From positions 1-56,829 of the forward strand of contig CAZLYK010000019.1 of the NCBI GenBank assembly GCA_964563495.1: a stretch of DNA of 56,829 nucleotides. Direction: 5' to 3'. Shown here piece by piece: positions 1-15,713 of the stretch (the first letter of the stretch is position 1; each line of letters opens with the position of its first letter). The translations under genes and the position numbers were made by a program. This DNA is from CAZLYK01 sp964563495 (GTDB lineage: Bacteria; Acidobacteriota; Blastocatellia; RBC074). The notes under the pieces were generated by a model that was not told the DNA's origin, did not search any database, and was given only the letters and a program-made list of their open reading frames with translations.

Positions 1-1340
1 CCTGGGTGACCAGGCGGATTTAGGGATCAGCGCCGGCCAATAGGCTACGACATCATCGACTTTTGGCCTGCCTCCGCCGAAGCCCGTCACCGTCGGAGGT
101 CCGCTCAGAGCGAGTGGTGCCAGCTCCATCGTGAATCTTTCGACTGCGGCCTTAATATTCGAGCGCGCGCCGACACGCAACATAACCTCGGCCAGATTCG
201 GCGAAGGCTCGCCGCCAAGCCCTTCATGGCAGGCATTGACGCCGATGAATTGTGATCGTATCTCCTCGAACTTGAGACCGAGCGCGTCCAGTCTCTGGCG
301 GAGCATGGCGTCGGCGGCTTTGGCCTTTGAGTAAGCATCCGGCCAGGAGTAGATCAGCCCGCCGACTGCTTTGAACCCGGCGGCATAACTGATTGAGACT
401 TTGAACATGTCGGTCGCCGGTTTGCCCTTGATGCCGTTGATGCGCACCCGGTTCTCCCCATCCTGAGCCAGTTGAACCGTGGTGAAGTCGGCGATGCAAT
501 CGGGCGTAATATAGTTCTTCGGGTCGCCCATCTCGTACATCAACTGCTCTTTAACTCCGGCGACGGTGATCCGTCCGCCGGTTCCAGCATGTTTGGTGAC
601 GACAAAAGAGCCATCCTCACTCGCTTCGACGATCGGATAGCCTATCTCCCAGAAATTCGGAATCGTCTGCCAGTCGACCTGGCAGTTCCCGCCGGTGGTC
701 TGGGCTCCGCATTCGATGATATGTCCGGCGATCGTCCCCGCCGACATAAGATCGAAATCATCGAGGGACCATTTGAATTCGTGGATCATGGGAGCGAGCG
801 CCAGGCCGGTGTCGGTGCTCCGCCCGGTGATCACGATGTTGGCGCCCTGATCGAGCGCTGTTGCAATCGGAGCCGCGCCAAAATAGACATTGGCGCTTTG
901 CACGCGATCGCGGACAGTCGAGAGCGGCTCGCCGCTCTCCATGTTCCTCAACTCGATCCCCTCGGCGATCATCTCGTCGAGCCGGTCCATGATGTCGTCC
1001 CCGGCGACCACTCCGACTTTGACTTTTCCGCTCAGACCCAGCTTGTTGACGACCTCAGCCAGGGCTGCGACGCAGGCCCGCGGGTTGACTCCACCTGCGT
1101 TGGCGATGATTCGTATCTTGCGATCAAGGCACGCCGGAAGCGTCCGACTGACGACATAGAGAAAGTCGCGTGCATAACCGGCGTTCGGATCACGCGATTT
1201 CTGTTTCTGCATGATCGACATGGTGATTTCGGCCAGGTAATCGAGCGTCAGGTAATCGATCGGGCCGCGCTCAACCAGTTGAATAGGGGCTTCCAGCCAA
1301 TCCCCCCAGAATCCCTGCCCGTTGGCTATGCGAATGGTTT

Positions 1341-1344
<4 letters not shown>
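1..1344 (-). CDS. AtuA/DUF1446 family protein (3' end outside window)
   Basis: The first 448 codons read without interruption from an ATG at 1344 to the window edge, so the gene is cut by the window and its stop is not seen. The protein starts MKTIRIANGQGFWGDW and carries the Gly/Asn-rich stretches typical of the DUF1446 family (NAGGVNP, GRSTDTGLALAP, ECGAQTTGGN). This family includes AtuA of the acyclic terpene (citronellol/geraniol) pathway of Pseudomonas; its reaction is not settled. No signal peptide or membrane segment is seen, so it should be cytoplasmic. The start codon overlaps the stop of the upstream biotin carboxylase in an ATGA arrangement, which indicates translational coupling. 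The neighbours suggest a role in breakdown of a branched or isoprenoid acyl-CoA. Family assignment is fairly sure; the substrate is inference. Confidence 0.85.
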
Positions 1345-3326
<1,982 letters not shown>

Positions 3327-3346
3327 ATCCTCTCAACCCTGTCGAT

Positions 3347-4939
3347 TCAATGCCTGAATACCCCCCACTCCATCGTGCCCTGGAACGGACGGTTGTAAGC
3401 GGTTGTCAGCGCGATCCCGAGGACGGTGCGAGTCTCACGCGGATCGATCATCCCGTCATCCCACAGGCGGGCCGTGGCGAAGTACGGATCGGACTCGGCG
3501 TTGATCTGGTCTTCGAGCATCTTCCTCATCATGGAGATCTCTACTTCATTGACCGGGACTCCCTTCTTGATCGCGCCTTCGCGTTTGATGATCTCCATGA
3601 CGCCCGAAAGCTGCTGTGCGCCCATGACCGCGATGCGGTGGTTCGGCCAGGTGAAGACAAAACGCGGATCGTAAGCGCGGCCGCACATCGCGTAATTGCC
3701 CGCCCCATAAGAGCTGCCGATCATGACCGTGATCGCCGGGACCGTTGAATTTGAGACCGCATTGATCAGCTTGGCGCCGTTGCGGATGATGCCCTGCTCC
3801 TCGTAGCTCCGCCCGACCATAAAGCCGGTGATGTTTTGAAGGAAGATCAGCGGAATATTCTGCTGGTTGCAGAGCTGGATGAACTGTGCGCCCTTGCCGG
3901 CCGATTCGGAAAGCAAGACCCCGTTGTTGGCGATGATCCCGACCATCAGTCCGTGAAGATAAGCCCAGCCGGTGACGAGCGTCGTGCCATATTTCGACTT
4001 AAACTCCTCGAAGCGCGAGCCGTCGACGATGCGGGCGATCACTTCGTGTGCATCGAAGGGCACGCGGACGTCTGCCGACGCGATGCCCAGTAATTCGTCT
4101 GCCGGGTAGACAGGTTCCTCGACGGCGACCCGGCGGGGCATCTGCCTGGTTTCGAGATGGGCGATGATTTCGCGCGCGATCCGCAGTCCATCCAGCTCGT
4201 CTTCGGCCAGGTAATCCGAGAGGCCGGAGATCTTTGAGTGCATCTCAGCACCGCCGAGAGACTCTTCATCAACGATCTCGCCGGTGGCCATCTTGACCAG
4301 CGGCGGCCCACCGAGAAAGACCTGAGCCTGCTTTTTGACCATGATCACGTAGTCGGACATGCCCGGGATGTAAGCGCCGCCCGCCGTCGAATTGCCGAAG
4401 ACGATTGAGACGCTGGGGATGCGCGCTTTTGAGCGGCGTGTGATCTCTTTGAATCCCGCTCCACCGGGGACGAAGATCTTGTGCTGGATCGGCAGATCGG
4501 CGCCCGCGGATTCGACCAGCGAGATCGAGGGCAGGTGATTGACCGCGCTGATCTCGGCCAGCCTGGCGTTTTTGCGCTGGCCGATTTCGCTCACCGCGCC
4601 GCCTTTGACCGTCGCCTCGTTGGCGATGATCAGGACCTGGCGGCCGGAAACCAGTCCGACACCGCCGACCGTACCGGCTCCGACGAACTCGTCTTTCATT
4701 CCGTGTCCTGCCAACGGCGCAATTTCGAGAAAATAGGAACCTTCGTCCAGCAGCATCTCGATCCGCTCGCGCGGGAGGAGCTTGCCTCTGGCGACGTGGC
4801 GCTGGACGTATTGCTCGCCTCCACCGAACGTCGATCTCTTCAGTTCTTCTCTGAGCCTCTCGACCCCGGCAAGATTCGCGGCGAAATTGTTCTGATAGGG
4901 CTCTGATTTCGTATCGACGATGGTTTTAATCGGTCGCAT
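3347..4939 (-). CDS. Acyl-CoA carboxylase beta subunit (carboxyltransferase)
   Basis: A carboxyltransferase of the MCCB/PCCB type, 530 residues from the ATG at 4939. It transfers CO2 from carboxybiotin to an acyl-CoA and would form a complex with the biotin carboxylase encoded directly downstream. Visible family landmarks are GGGEQYVQRHVARGKLLPRE near the N-terminus, the AGGAYIPGMSDYVIMV segment, the FLQNITGFMVG segment and the C-terminal GNYAMCGRAYDPRFVF and WPNHRIAVMGAQQLSGVM stretches. The frame stays open 15 codons upstream to 4984, but those codons are translated palindromic repeat, and family members begin close to the chosen start. No strong Shine-Dalgarno is visible. The best match in style is methylcrotonyl-CoA carboxylase, with geranyl-CoA carboxylase a real alternative given the AtuA-like neighbour. 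Confidence 0.92.
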   Translation of the reverse strand: MRPIKTIVDTKSEPYQNNFAANLAGVERLREELKRSTFGGGEQYVQRHVARGKLLPRERIEMLLDEGSYFLEIAPLAGHGMKDEFVGAGTVGGVGLVSGRQVLIIANEATVKGGAVSEIGQRKNARLAEISAVNHLPSISLVESAGADLPIQHKIFVPGGAGFKEITRRSKARIPSVSIVFGNSTAGGAYIPGMSDYVIMVKKQAQVFLGGPPLVKMATGEIVDEESLGGAEMHSKISGLSDYLAEDELDGLRIAREIIAHLETRQMPRRVAVEEPVYPADELLGIASADVRVPFDAHEVIARIVDGSRFEEFKSKYGTTLVTGWAYLHGLMVGIIANNGVLLSESAGKGAQFIQLCNQQNIPLIFLQNITGFMVGRSYEEQGIIRNGAKLINAVSNSTVPAITVMIGSSYGAGNYAMCGRAYDPRFVFTWPNHRIAVMGAQQLSGVMEIIKREGAIKKGVPVNEVEISMMRKMLEDQINAESDPYFATARLWDDGMIDPRETRTVLGIALTTAYNRPFQGTMEWGVFRH

Positions 4940-4957
4940 GTCAGCTCGACAGGTGGG

Positions 4958-5068
4958 AATAGACAGGATTAACAGGATTTTCACAGGATTAAACAGGATT
5001 TTTTTATGTTTGGTCTTTAATCCTGAATCCTGTTTAATCCTGTGAAAATCCTGTTAATCCTGTCTATT
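4958..5068. repeat. Palindromic intergenic repeat, TCCTG family, copy 1
   Basis: Two perfect 43-nt arms (4958-5000 and 5026-5068) flank a 25-nt loop. Each arm is made of spaced ACAGGATT words and begins AATAGACAGG. The element lies between the FadB-like and carboxyltransferase genes of one operon, 7 bp after the FadB-like stop. As RNA it would form a long hairpin. Confidence 0.95.
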
Positions 5069-5075
5069 AATTAAT

Positions 5076-7214
5076 TTAATAGAAGCTCTCGCCTTTGGCC
5101 GCCATTTCGCGCAGCAGTTTGGGCGGAGTAAACCGGGGTCCGTATTCCTCGGCCAGGCGATCGCATTCCTCGACGAACTGCTTGACGCCAACGGTGTCGA
5201 TCAGCGAAAGCGGCCCGCCGGTGTATGGAGGGAATCCGAGGCCGAGCATGGCTCCCACGTCGCCGTCGGCCGGATCGGTGAGCACGCCCTCCTCCATGCA
5301 TTTAGCGGCTTCGAGCGCCTGAGCGTAGAGCAGTCGCTTCTTTATCTCCTCGACGCCGGGTTGCTCGGCTGCGATGGGGAAATGGTCGCCCAGCCCGGGC
5401 CACAGGAATTTCTTGCCGCCTTCCGGATATACGTACATCCCTTTGCCGGACTTTTTGCCGACCCGGTCGAGTTTTTCATAGAAGAGCGTGATGACTGCGT
5501 CGCCCGATTGAGGCGCATACTTATCCCCCAGATCCTTCTTCGTCTGCTCGCGTATGTGGTAGCTCAGGTCGATGCTCACCTCATCGAGCAGCGCCAGCGG
5601 TCCGATCGGCATCCCGGCCATCCTTGCGCCGTTCTCGATCAGCGCCGGCTTGACGCCATCCAGCAGCATGGTCGTGCCTTCATTAATATATGAACTGCAG
5701 AAACGGCTGGTGTAGAAACCGCGGCTGTCGTTGACGATGATCGGGGTCTTGTTGATCTGCTGGACAAAGTCCATAGCTTTGGCCAGAGTCTCATCCGATG
5801 TCACTTTGCCGCGGATGATCTCGACCAGCGGCATCTTATCGACCGGCGAGAAGAAGTGCAGACCGATGAATTGTTGGGGGCGGCGGCTGGCTTCGGCCAA
5901 TCCGGTGATCGGCAGCGTAGAAGTGTTCGAGGCGTAGATCGAACCGTCGGGGATCGCCGCCTCGGCCTTTCCGGTCACTTCGGCCTTGATCGTGCGATCT
6001 TCAAAGACGGCTTCGATCACCAGGTCGCACCCGGTCAGATCGGAATAATCGGCTGTCGGCCTGATCAGCGAGAGAACCTGATCGGCTTTGTCCTGAGCCA
6101 TTCTGCCTTTGCTCACCCGGCCGGCGAGCAGACCCTGACTATAGCCTTTGCCCTTCTCGGCATACTTCAATTCCCGATCCAACAGGACGACCTCGATCCC
6201 AGCCATGGCGGAAACATAAGCGATTCCGGCGCCCATCATCCCAGCTCCCAATATCCCCAGCTTTTTGACCCGTAATTTATCTACGCCTTTCGGCCGGGTA
6301 GCCAGCTTATCGGCTGCTCCTTTATTGATGAAGACGGTGCGGATCATATTGCGGGCTACCGGGTCGAGCAGCAGCGCGGTGAAATAGCGCTGCTCGATTC
6401 TCAGCCCGGCGTCGATCGGAACCTGCAGTCCCTCGTAGACGCAGGACAGGATCGCCTGCGGCGCAGGATAGTTGTGGAATGTCTCTTTCTGCATGAGCGC
6501 CGATCCGACCATAAAAGTTTCGACGAACCGGGGGTCGAACTGGCCGGCGCCACCCGGCACTTTGTATCCCTTCTTGTCCCAGGGCTGGACCGGGTCCGGC
6601 GATTCTTTGAGCCATCGCTTCGCTTCGGTAATTAATTGATCGGGCGGAACGACTTTATTGATGATGCCTTTCTCCAGGGCCTGGACCGGTTTGAGATGGA
6701 CGCCTTGCGTCATCAACTGTAGAGCTTCACGCGCGCCGATCAACCGGGGCAATCGCTGAGTGCCGCCTCCGCCGGGAAACAATCCGACCAGGACTTCCGG
6801 CAGGCCGAGCGTACTCCCGGGGGAGTCGACCGCGATGCGGTAATGACACGCCAGACAGATCTCCAGACCTCCACCCAGAGCGGTTCCATTGATCGCTGCG
6901 ACAAACGGCTTGCCACAGGTCTCCATCCGGCGCAGGATTCCCGCGAAAGCCATGCCGTTCTGATAGATCGTTTGTGGGTCTTTGGCGGCAAACAACTCAC
7001 TCACGCCTTTCAAATCGGCGCCGGCCATAAACGACGATTTGCCGGAGGTCAGGATCACGCCTTTGACGGCCTGATCGGCAGCGACCTTTTCAACCGACGC
7101 TCCGAGCTCCTCGATCAACTGACGAGTGATGACGTTCATCGGCCTGTCCTTCAAGTCGATGATCAGCGTCGCAATTCCGTCGCTCTCAAGCTTGCAGGTG
7201 ATTATTTCGCTCAT
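5076..7214 (-). CDS. Multifunctional enoyl-CoA hydratase / 3-hydroxyacyl-CoA dehydrogenase (FadB/FadJ-like)
   Basis: Alpha subunit of a fatty-acid beta-oxidation complex, 713 residues. The N-terminal crotonase domain shows NGTALGGGLEI with catalytic Glu118 and LGLPEVLVGLFPGGGGTQ with Glu140. A Rossmann NAD-binding domain follows with LGAGMMGAGIAYV near 315, then GLHFFSPVDKMPLVEII, typical of 3-hydroxyacyl-CoA dehydrogenase, and its helical C-terminal domain. It hydrates enoyl-CoA and oxidises the 3-hydroxyacyl-CoA; the thiolase encoded upstream would cleave the product. The start at 7214 was chosen because GAGGAG lies 6 nt before it; the frame is open upstream to 7331, but that part is only translated palindromic repeat. 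It could work on straight-chain or branched acyl-CoA; fadB versus fadJ cannot be decided from sequence. Confidence 0.93.
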   Translation of the reverse strand: MSEIITCKLESDGIATLIIDLKDRPMNVITRQLIEELGASVEKVAADQAVKGVILTSGKSSFMAGADLKGVSELFAAKDPQTIYQNGMAFAGILRRMETCGKPFVAAINGTALGGGLEICLACHYRIAVDSPGSTLGLPEVLVGLFPGGGGTQRLPRLIGAREALQLMTQGVHLKPVQALEKGIINKVVPPDQLITEAKRWLKESPDPVQPWDKKGYKVPGGAGQFDPRFVETFMVGSALMQKETFHNYPAPQAILSCVYEGLQVPIDAGLRIEQRYFTALLLDPVARNMIRTVFINKGAADKLATRPKGVDKLRVKKLGILGAGMMGAGIAYVSAMAGIEVVLLDRELKYAEKGKGYSQGLLAGRVSKGRMAQDKADQVLSLIRPTADYSDLTGCDLVIEAVFEDRTIKAEVTGKAEAAIPDGSIYASNTSTLPITGLAEASRRPQQFIGLHFFSPVDKMPLVEIIRGKVTSDETLAKAMDFVQQINKTPIIVNDSRGFYTSRFCSSYINEGTTMLLDGVKPALIENGARMAGMPIGPLALLDEVSIDLSYHIREQTKKDLGDKYAPQSGDAVITLFYEKLDRVGKKSGKGMYVYPEGGKKFLWPGLGDHFPIAAEQPGVEEIKKRLLYAQALEAAKCMEEGVLTDPADGDVGAMLGLGFPPYTGGPLSLIDTVGVKQFVEECDRLAEEYGPRFTPPKLLREMAAKGESFY

Positions 7215-7220
7215 CTTCAT

Positions 7221-7226
7221 CTCCTC
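7221..7226 (-). promoter_or_regulatory. Ribosome binding site deciding the FadB-like start
   Basis: GAGGAG on the minus strand abuts an ATG at 7220 with no spacing and sits 6 nt before the ATG at 7214, so the latter is the likely start. It lies 4 nt outside the 86-bp palindrome, whose folding could affect access to it. Confidence 0.6.
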
Positions 7227-7230
7227 GTGG

Positions 7231-7316
7231 AGAATAGACAGGATCGACAGGATTTTTGCAGGATTTAACCGGATCCGGTTAAATCCTGCAAAAATCCTGT
7301 CGATCCTGTCTATTCT
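7231..7316. repeat. Perfect 86-bp palindrome, TCCTG family, copy 2
   Basis: The 43-nt halves 7231-7273 and 7274-7316 are exact reverse complements with no loop, meeting at GGATCC. It fills almost the whole gap between thiolase and FadB-like genes, starting 1 nt after the thiolase stop (in gene direction) and ending 4 nt before the next ribosome binding site. Confidence 0.95.
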
Positions 7317-7317
7317 T

Positions 7318-8526
7318 TCAAACCCGTTCAACGATCGTGGCCGTGCCCATGCCGGCGCCGACGCAGAGAGTCGCCAGGCCGGTGCTCAGACCGCGGCGCT
7401 CCATCTCATCGATCAGCGTACCCAGGATCATGGCGCCGGTCGCGCCCAGCGGATGGCCCATTGCAATCGCTCCGCCGTTGACGTTGATCATCTCGTGCGG
7501 GATGTCGAGAGCCTGCATGTAGCGCAAGACGACCGCGGCAAAGGCCTCGTTCAACTCAAACAGATCGATATCCCCGGTCGTCATCCCCGCGCGTTTCAAA
7601 GCCTTTTCAGTGGCGGGTGCGGGGCCGGTGAGCATGATCGTCGGCTCAGAACCGATCGAGGCGAACGAGACGATGCGTGCGCGAGGTTTGAGCCCCAACC
7701 TCTCGCCGATCTCCTTGTTGCCGACCAGCACGGCGGCTGCACCATCGACAATACCGCTCGAATTGCCGGCGGTGTGGACGTGATTTATCCGCTCGACTTC
7801 GGGGTACCTCTGAATCGCTACGGCATCGAACCCGGCCTGCTCACCCGGAATGACGAACGCCGGATTGAGCCCGGCCAGATCCTCGATCGTCGTCCCGGGC
7901 CTCATATACTCATCGTGATCAAGGATCGTCAGACCGATCTGATCCCTGACCGGGACGATCGAGCGTTTGAAGTAGCCGTTATCCCACGAATGTTTGGCGC
8001 GACGCTGGCTCTCGACCGAATAGGCGTCGACGTCTTCGCGCGAGAATCCATATTTGGTCGCGACCAGATCGGCGCTGATGCCTTGCGGCACGAAATAGGT
8101 CTTCGACGCGACCTGCGGATCCATGACCATGGCGCCTCCGTCGGCTCCCATCGGCACGCGGGACATAGACTCGACGCCCCCGCCGATCGCCAGGTCCGAT
8201 TGTCCGGACATGACCTGGGCCGCAACCGTGTTGACGGCTTCGAGCCCGGACGCACAAAAACGATGGACCTGTTTGCCGGGCACGGTCTGAGCGTAATCGG
8301 CGTTGAGCGCCGCCAGCCGGGCGATATCCGCCCCCTGCTCACCAACCGGCATGACGCAGCCCAGGACCACGTCATCGAGATACGACGTGTCCAGATGATT
8401 GCGGTCGCGGATCGCCTTGAGAACCTGGGTCGCCAGCTCGATCGGCCTGACTTCGTGCAGGCTCCCATTGCTCCGGCCTCGACCGCGTGGCGTGCGTACG
8501 TGATCGTATATATAAGCTTCTGCCAT
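7318..8526 (-). CDS. Acetyl-CoA acyltransferase (thiolase, FadA/FadI-like)
   Basis: A 402-residue thiolase, the usual family length. The acyl-accepting cysteine is Cys91 in VHRFCASGLEAV, the catalytic histidine is His358 in AMGHPLGATGA, and the second cysteine is Cys388 in LCVGAGMGTA. It would cleave 3-ketoacyl-CoA to acetyl-CoA and a shortened acyl-CoA as the last step after the FadB-like enzyme encoded downstream. The start MAEAYIYDHVRTPRG at 8526 was preferred over an in-frame codon at 8571 because thiolases begin this close to the xTPxG motif; AAGGGG lies upstream. It is the first gene of the minus-strand operon, so the promoter should lie in 8527-8709, a divergent region in which I see no clear consensus boxes. 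Confidence 0.93.
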   Translation of the reverse strand: MAEAYIYDHVRTPRGRGRSNGSLHEVRPIELATQVLKAIRDRNHLDTSYLDDVVLGCVMPVGEQGADIARLAALNADYAQTVPGKQVHRFCASGLEAVNTVAAQVMSGQSDLAIGGGVESMSRVPMGADGGAMVMDPQVASKTYFVPQGISADLVATKYGFSREDVDAYSVESQRRAKHSWDNGYFKRSIVPVRDQIGLTILDHDEYMRPGTTIEDLAGLNPAFVIPGEQAGFDAVAIQRYPEVERINHVHTAGNSSGIVDGAAAVLVGNKEIGERLGLKPRARIVSFASIGSEPTIMLTGPAPATEKALKRAGMTTGDIDLFELNEAFAAVVLRYMQALDIPHEMINVNGGAIAMGHPLGATGAMILGTLIDEMERRGLSTGLATLCVGAGMGTATIVERV

Positions 8527-8709
8527 AAGCCTGGTTCCCCTTCTTTGGATGACTTGATTGTAGTGCGGCAATTAATTCTGATCGATAGCCAGTATGCACC
8601 AAACTCAGCCCTAAGCAAATAGACAAGAAAGTCGTTGAATCAGAGCCTCAATTACCATATAGTTTTTTCGCGCCGTTTCCGATTATTAAGGTTCTTTCTC
8701 AAGACCAAG

Positions 8710-13062
<4,353 letters not shown>

Positions 13063-13075
13063 TTATCCCCAGGTC

Positions 13076-13147
13076 CAATCCTGAAAAAAAACTCTCAATC
13101 CTGTAATATTTCTATTCCTGATACCTAGGTGTCAATCCTGTCTATTT
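13076..13147. repeat. Decayed TCCTG-family repeat 3' of the TIG gene
   Basis: Scattered CAATCCTG words ending in CAATCCTGTCTATT, the right-hand edge of the family, but the left arm is largely lost. It lies between the TIG gene stop and the P-type ATPase. Confidence 0.7.
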
Positions 13148-13173
13148 TCTGCTTTTGATAGGAGCAACAAACT

Positions 13174-15666
13174 ATGTTGGAGGCAAAGCTGTCGATCGAG
13201 AGGCAAGGGTTGTCTTCCGCAGAAGCGATGGAGAGGCTAGAGCAATACGGCCCGAATGCTCTTCCGGAAAAGCCGCCCATATCATTCTGGCGGCGATTTC
13301 TCAATCAGTTCCAAAGCCCGTTGATCTACATCCTGCTCTTTGCGCTGGTCGTCGATATCGCGATCTGGGTGAGCGAGGGGGTGACCGGCTTGCCGATTGA
13401 ATCGATCGCGATCGGAGTCATCTTGCTGCTCAATGCCGGCCTGGGTGTTTATCAGGAGGGCAAATCCGAGTCGGCGCTGGCGCAGTTGAAAGAGATGACG
13501 AAGCCCCAGGTCTGGGTGCTGCGAGACGGCAAGCTCGCACATCTTTCGAGCGAGGAGCTGGTTCCCGGGGATATCGTGCGGATGGAGGCCGGGGATCGAA
13601 TTCCGGTCGATGGCGCGTTGGTCGAGGCTGAAGGCGTTATGATCGATGAATCGGTGCTGACCGGTGAATCTTTGCCGATCGACAAGGTGACCGGTGACGA
13701 GGTGATGAGTGGAACATTACTGGTCCGCGGCAAAACGCTGGTCGAGACCTCGCGCACCGGCGAGAAGAGCGCCATGGGCAAATTGGCGGTGATGATCGGC
13801 GGGATCGAGGCAGAGCCGACGCCGCTTGAACGCAGGCTGCAAAAATTCGGCGGGCAGATCGCGCGGATCGTGCTGGCCCTGGTGGTCTTGATCGCGATCG
13901 GCGGAGTCTTGGTCGAAGGGGCCGGGCGCCTCAGCCACGTTCTGCTTTTTGCGGTTGCGCTGGCGGTTGCGGCGGTGCCCGAAGGGCTGCCCGCCGTCTT
14001 AACGCTCACCCTCGCTCTCGGCGTCGAGCGTATGGCCAAGCGAAAAGCGGTCGTCCGCCGGTTGAGTGCGGTAGAGGCTCTGGGTTCGGTCACGGTGATT
14101 GCCACAGACAAGACCGGAACTCTGACCGAGAACCGTATGTTCGTCAAAGAGCTGGACAGCCTCGATACGGGACGCGCGCTCAAGGCGATGGTTCTTGCCA
14201 ACGATGCCGAGGACTCCGCGGGTGCGGGCGACCCACTGGAGCTGGCGTTGCTTGAATATGCGCGACAAAGAGGCTGTCTCCCGGCTCGTCTGAGGGATGA
14301 CCATCCGCGCCATAGCAGCCTCCCTTTTGATAGTTCATACAAATACATGCGCGCCACGGTCAGTCAAAACGGCGCCCTGACGAGTTACCTCAAGGGCGCG
14401 CCTGAAATCATGTTGCAGCGGAGCACCCTCTCGCCGCAAGAGCGGCAGTTGTGGGGGGAGAAGGCTGATGCATATGCGCGCGAAGGGTTCCGGGTTTTGT
14501 CGTTCGGTTGGCGCGAGGGTGAGTCAGATGAAGAGATAGTCTTTCTGGGTCACGTCCTGCTCTGGGACCCGCCGCGCCCGGAGGTGCCCGACGCGATCAT
14601 GCGGGCGCATCAGGCCGGCATCCGCGTCATGATGGTGACGGGGGATCATCCGGCTACGGCGCTGGCCGTGGCTCACGAAGTCGGCATCCCGCCGAGTCGC
14701 GTCCTGACCGGGCTGGAGATCGAAACCATGCCGGCTGAGCTGCTCCGCGAGGCGGCCATGGAAACGAACATTTTCGCCCGGGTCGCCCCGGAGGATAAAC
14801 TCAGGCTGGTCGAGGCTCTCAAACAGAACGGCGAGATCGTGGCCATGACCGGGGACGGCGTCAATGACGCGCCGGCGCTCAAGCGTTCGGATGTCGGTGT
14901 AGCCATGGGCGACCGCGGCAGCGATGTCTCGCGTGAAGTCGCCGATCTCGTCCTGGTAGATGACAACTTCGCTACTATCGTCGCGGCGATCGAGGAAGGC
15001 CGCAACATCTATCAAAACATCCAGAAGTTCATTCGTTTTCTTTTTTCGACCAATCTGGCTGAGATCCTGATCGTGGTCGGAGGAGCCTTTGGCGCGGTTT
15101 TGATGGGATTGAAAGACGAAACCGGAGCGGTCTTACTGCCTTTGACCGCGGTTCAATTGTTGTGGGTCAATATCGTGACCGACGGGCCACCGGCGCTGGC
15201 TCTGGCTCTCGACCGGGATCCGGAGGTCATGCGGGAGAAGCCGCGCGATCCCAAAGCCCCGCTCCTCGATCGTCAATCGATGCATTTTATTCTGGCTACC
15301 GGCCTGTTCAAGGCTCTCATCGGCGGCTCGCTCTTGCTGACTATGCCTTTCATCGGCTTCAGCCTGTTGCAGACACAAACAGCCATCTTTCTACACGCCA
15401 CGATCGGGCAGTTGTTTTACGCCTATCCGGCCCGGCGCATCAACGCACCGCCACGATTCAACGGAGCGCTGCATCTCGCCGTCATTCTGGGGATCGGCTT
15501 GCAGCTTCTGACCGTGCTCGTCCCCGGGCTGCGCCTTCTGCTCGGGCTGCAGCCGCTCTCCCTTGAGTTATTGACGATTGTCTCGGCGGCCGTCTTGTTG
15601 ACCTGGGGAATCGCTGAAATCTACAGCCGCTTTGCACTCGTCTCCCAATCCAATAGACGGGATTGA
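13174..15666 (+). CDS. P2-type cation-transporting ATPase (calcium-pump-like)
   Basis: An 830-residue integral membrane pump. Landmarks in order: short N-terminal cation-ATPase domain; actuator motif LTGES; TM4 with PEGLP; phosphorylation motif DKTGTLT with Asp312; nucleotide-domain KGAPE; hinge motif TGDGVNDAP; TM5 with STNLAEIL; TM6 with NIVTDGPPA. The Glu in PEGLP, Asn and Glu of TM5, and Asn, Thr and Asp of TM6 are those that bind calcium in SERCA-type pumps, so calcium export is the likely activity; manganese or other divalent ions are possible. Ten membrane helices are expected. GGAG lies 9 nt before the ATG. The stop TGA sits inside a TCCTG-family repeat edge (15652-15672), so the last few residues (NRRD) are repeat-derived. 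Confidence 0.93.
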   Translation: MLEAKLSIERQGLSSAEAMERLEQYGPNALPEKPPISFWRRFLNQFQSPLIYILLFALVVDIAIWVSEGVTGLPIESIAIGVILLLNAGLGVYQEGKSESALAQLKEMTKPQVWVLRDGKLAHLSSEELVPGDIVRMEAGDRIPVDGALVEAEGVMIDESVLTGESLPIDKVTGDEVMSGTLLVRGKTLVETSRTGEKSAMGKLAVMIGGIEAEPTPLERRLQKFGGQIARIVLALVVLIAIGGVLVEGAGRLSHVLLFAVALAVAAVPEGLPAVLTLTLALGVERMAKRKAVVRRLSAVEALGSVTVIATDKTGTLTENRMFVKELDSLDTGRALKAMVLANDAEDSAGAGDPLELALLEYARQRGCLPARLRDDHPRHSSLPFDSSYKYMRATVSQNGALTSYLKGAPEIMLQRSTLSPQERQLWGEKADAYAREGFRVLSFGWREGESDEEIVFLGHVLLWDPPRPEVPDAIMRAHQAGIRVMMVTGDHPATALAVAHEVGIPPSRVLTGLEIETMPAELLREAAMETNIFARVAPEDKLRLVEALKQNGEIVAMTGDGVNDAPALKRSDVGVAMGDRGSDVSREVADLVLVDDNFATIVAAIEEGRNIYQNIQKFIRFLFSTNLAEILIVVGGAFGAVLMGLKDETGAVLLPLTAVQLLWVNIVTDGPPALALALDRDPEVMREKPRDPKAPLLDRQSMHFILATGLFKALIGGSLLLTMPFIGFSLLQTQTAIFLHATIGQLFYAYPARRINAPPRFNGALHLAVILGIGLQLLTVLVPGLRLLLGLQPLSLELLTIVSAAVLLTWGIAEIYSRFALVSQSNRRD

Positions 15667-15672
15667 CAGGAT
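15652..15672. repeat. TCCTG-family repeat half, providing the ATPase stop codon
   Basis: AATAGACGGGATTGACAGG matches the family edge with one change. The ATPase reads into it and stops at its TGA (15664-15666). No right arm is seen before the convergent ABC ATPase gene. Confidence 0.75.
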
Positions 15673-15713
15673 CGTTTAAAAGGCAGGTCTGGGGACATCC
15701 GCCCGCGCCTCGA

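Noticed and set aside
7215..7331. N-terminal extension of the FadB-like protein (and a similar one for the carboxyltransferase, 4940-4984)
   Set aside because: The extra codons are translated palindromic repeat; a ribosome site and family length support the shorter starts.
8527..8709. Promoter boxes for the thiolase operon and the TIG gene
   Set aside because: AT-rich words occur, but no -35/-10 pair with good spacing could be named with confidence.
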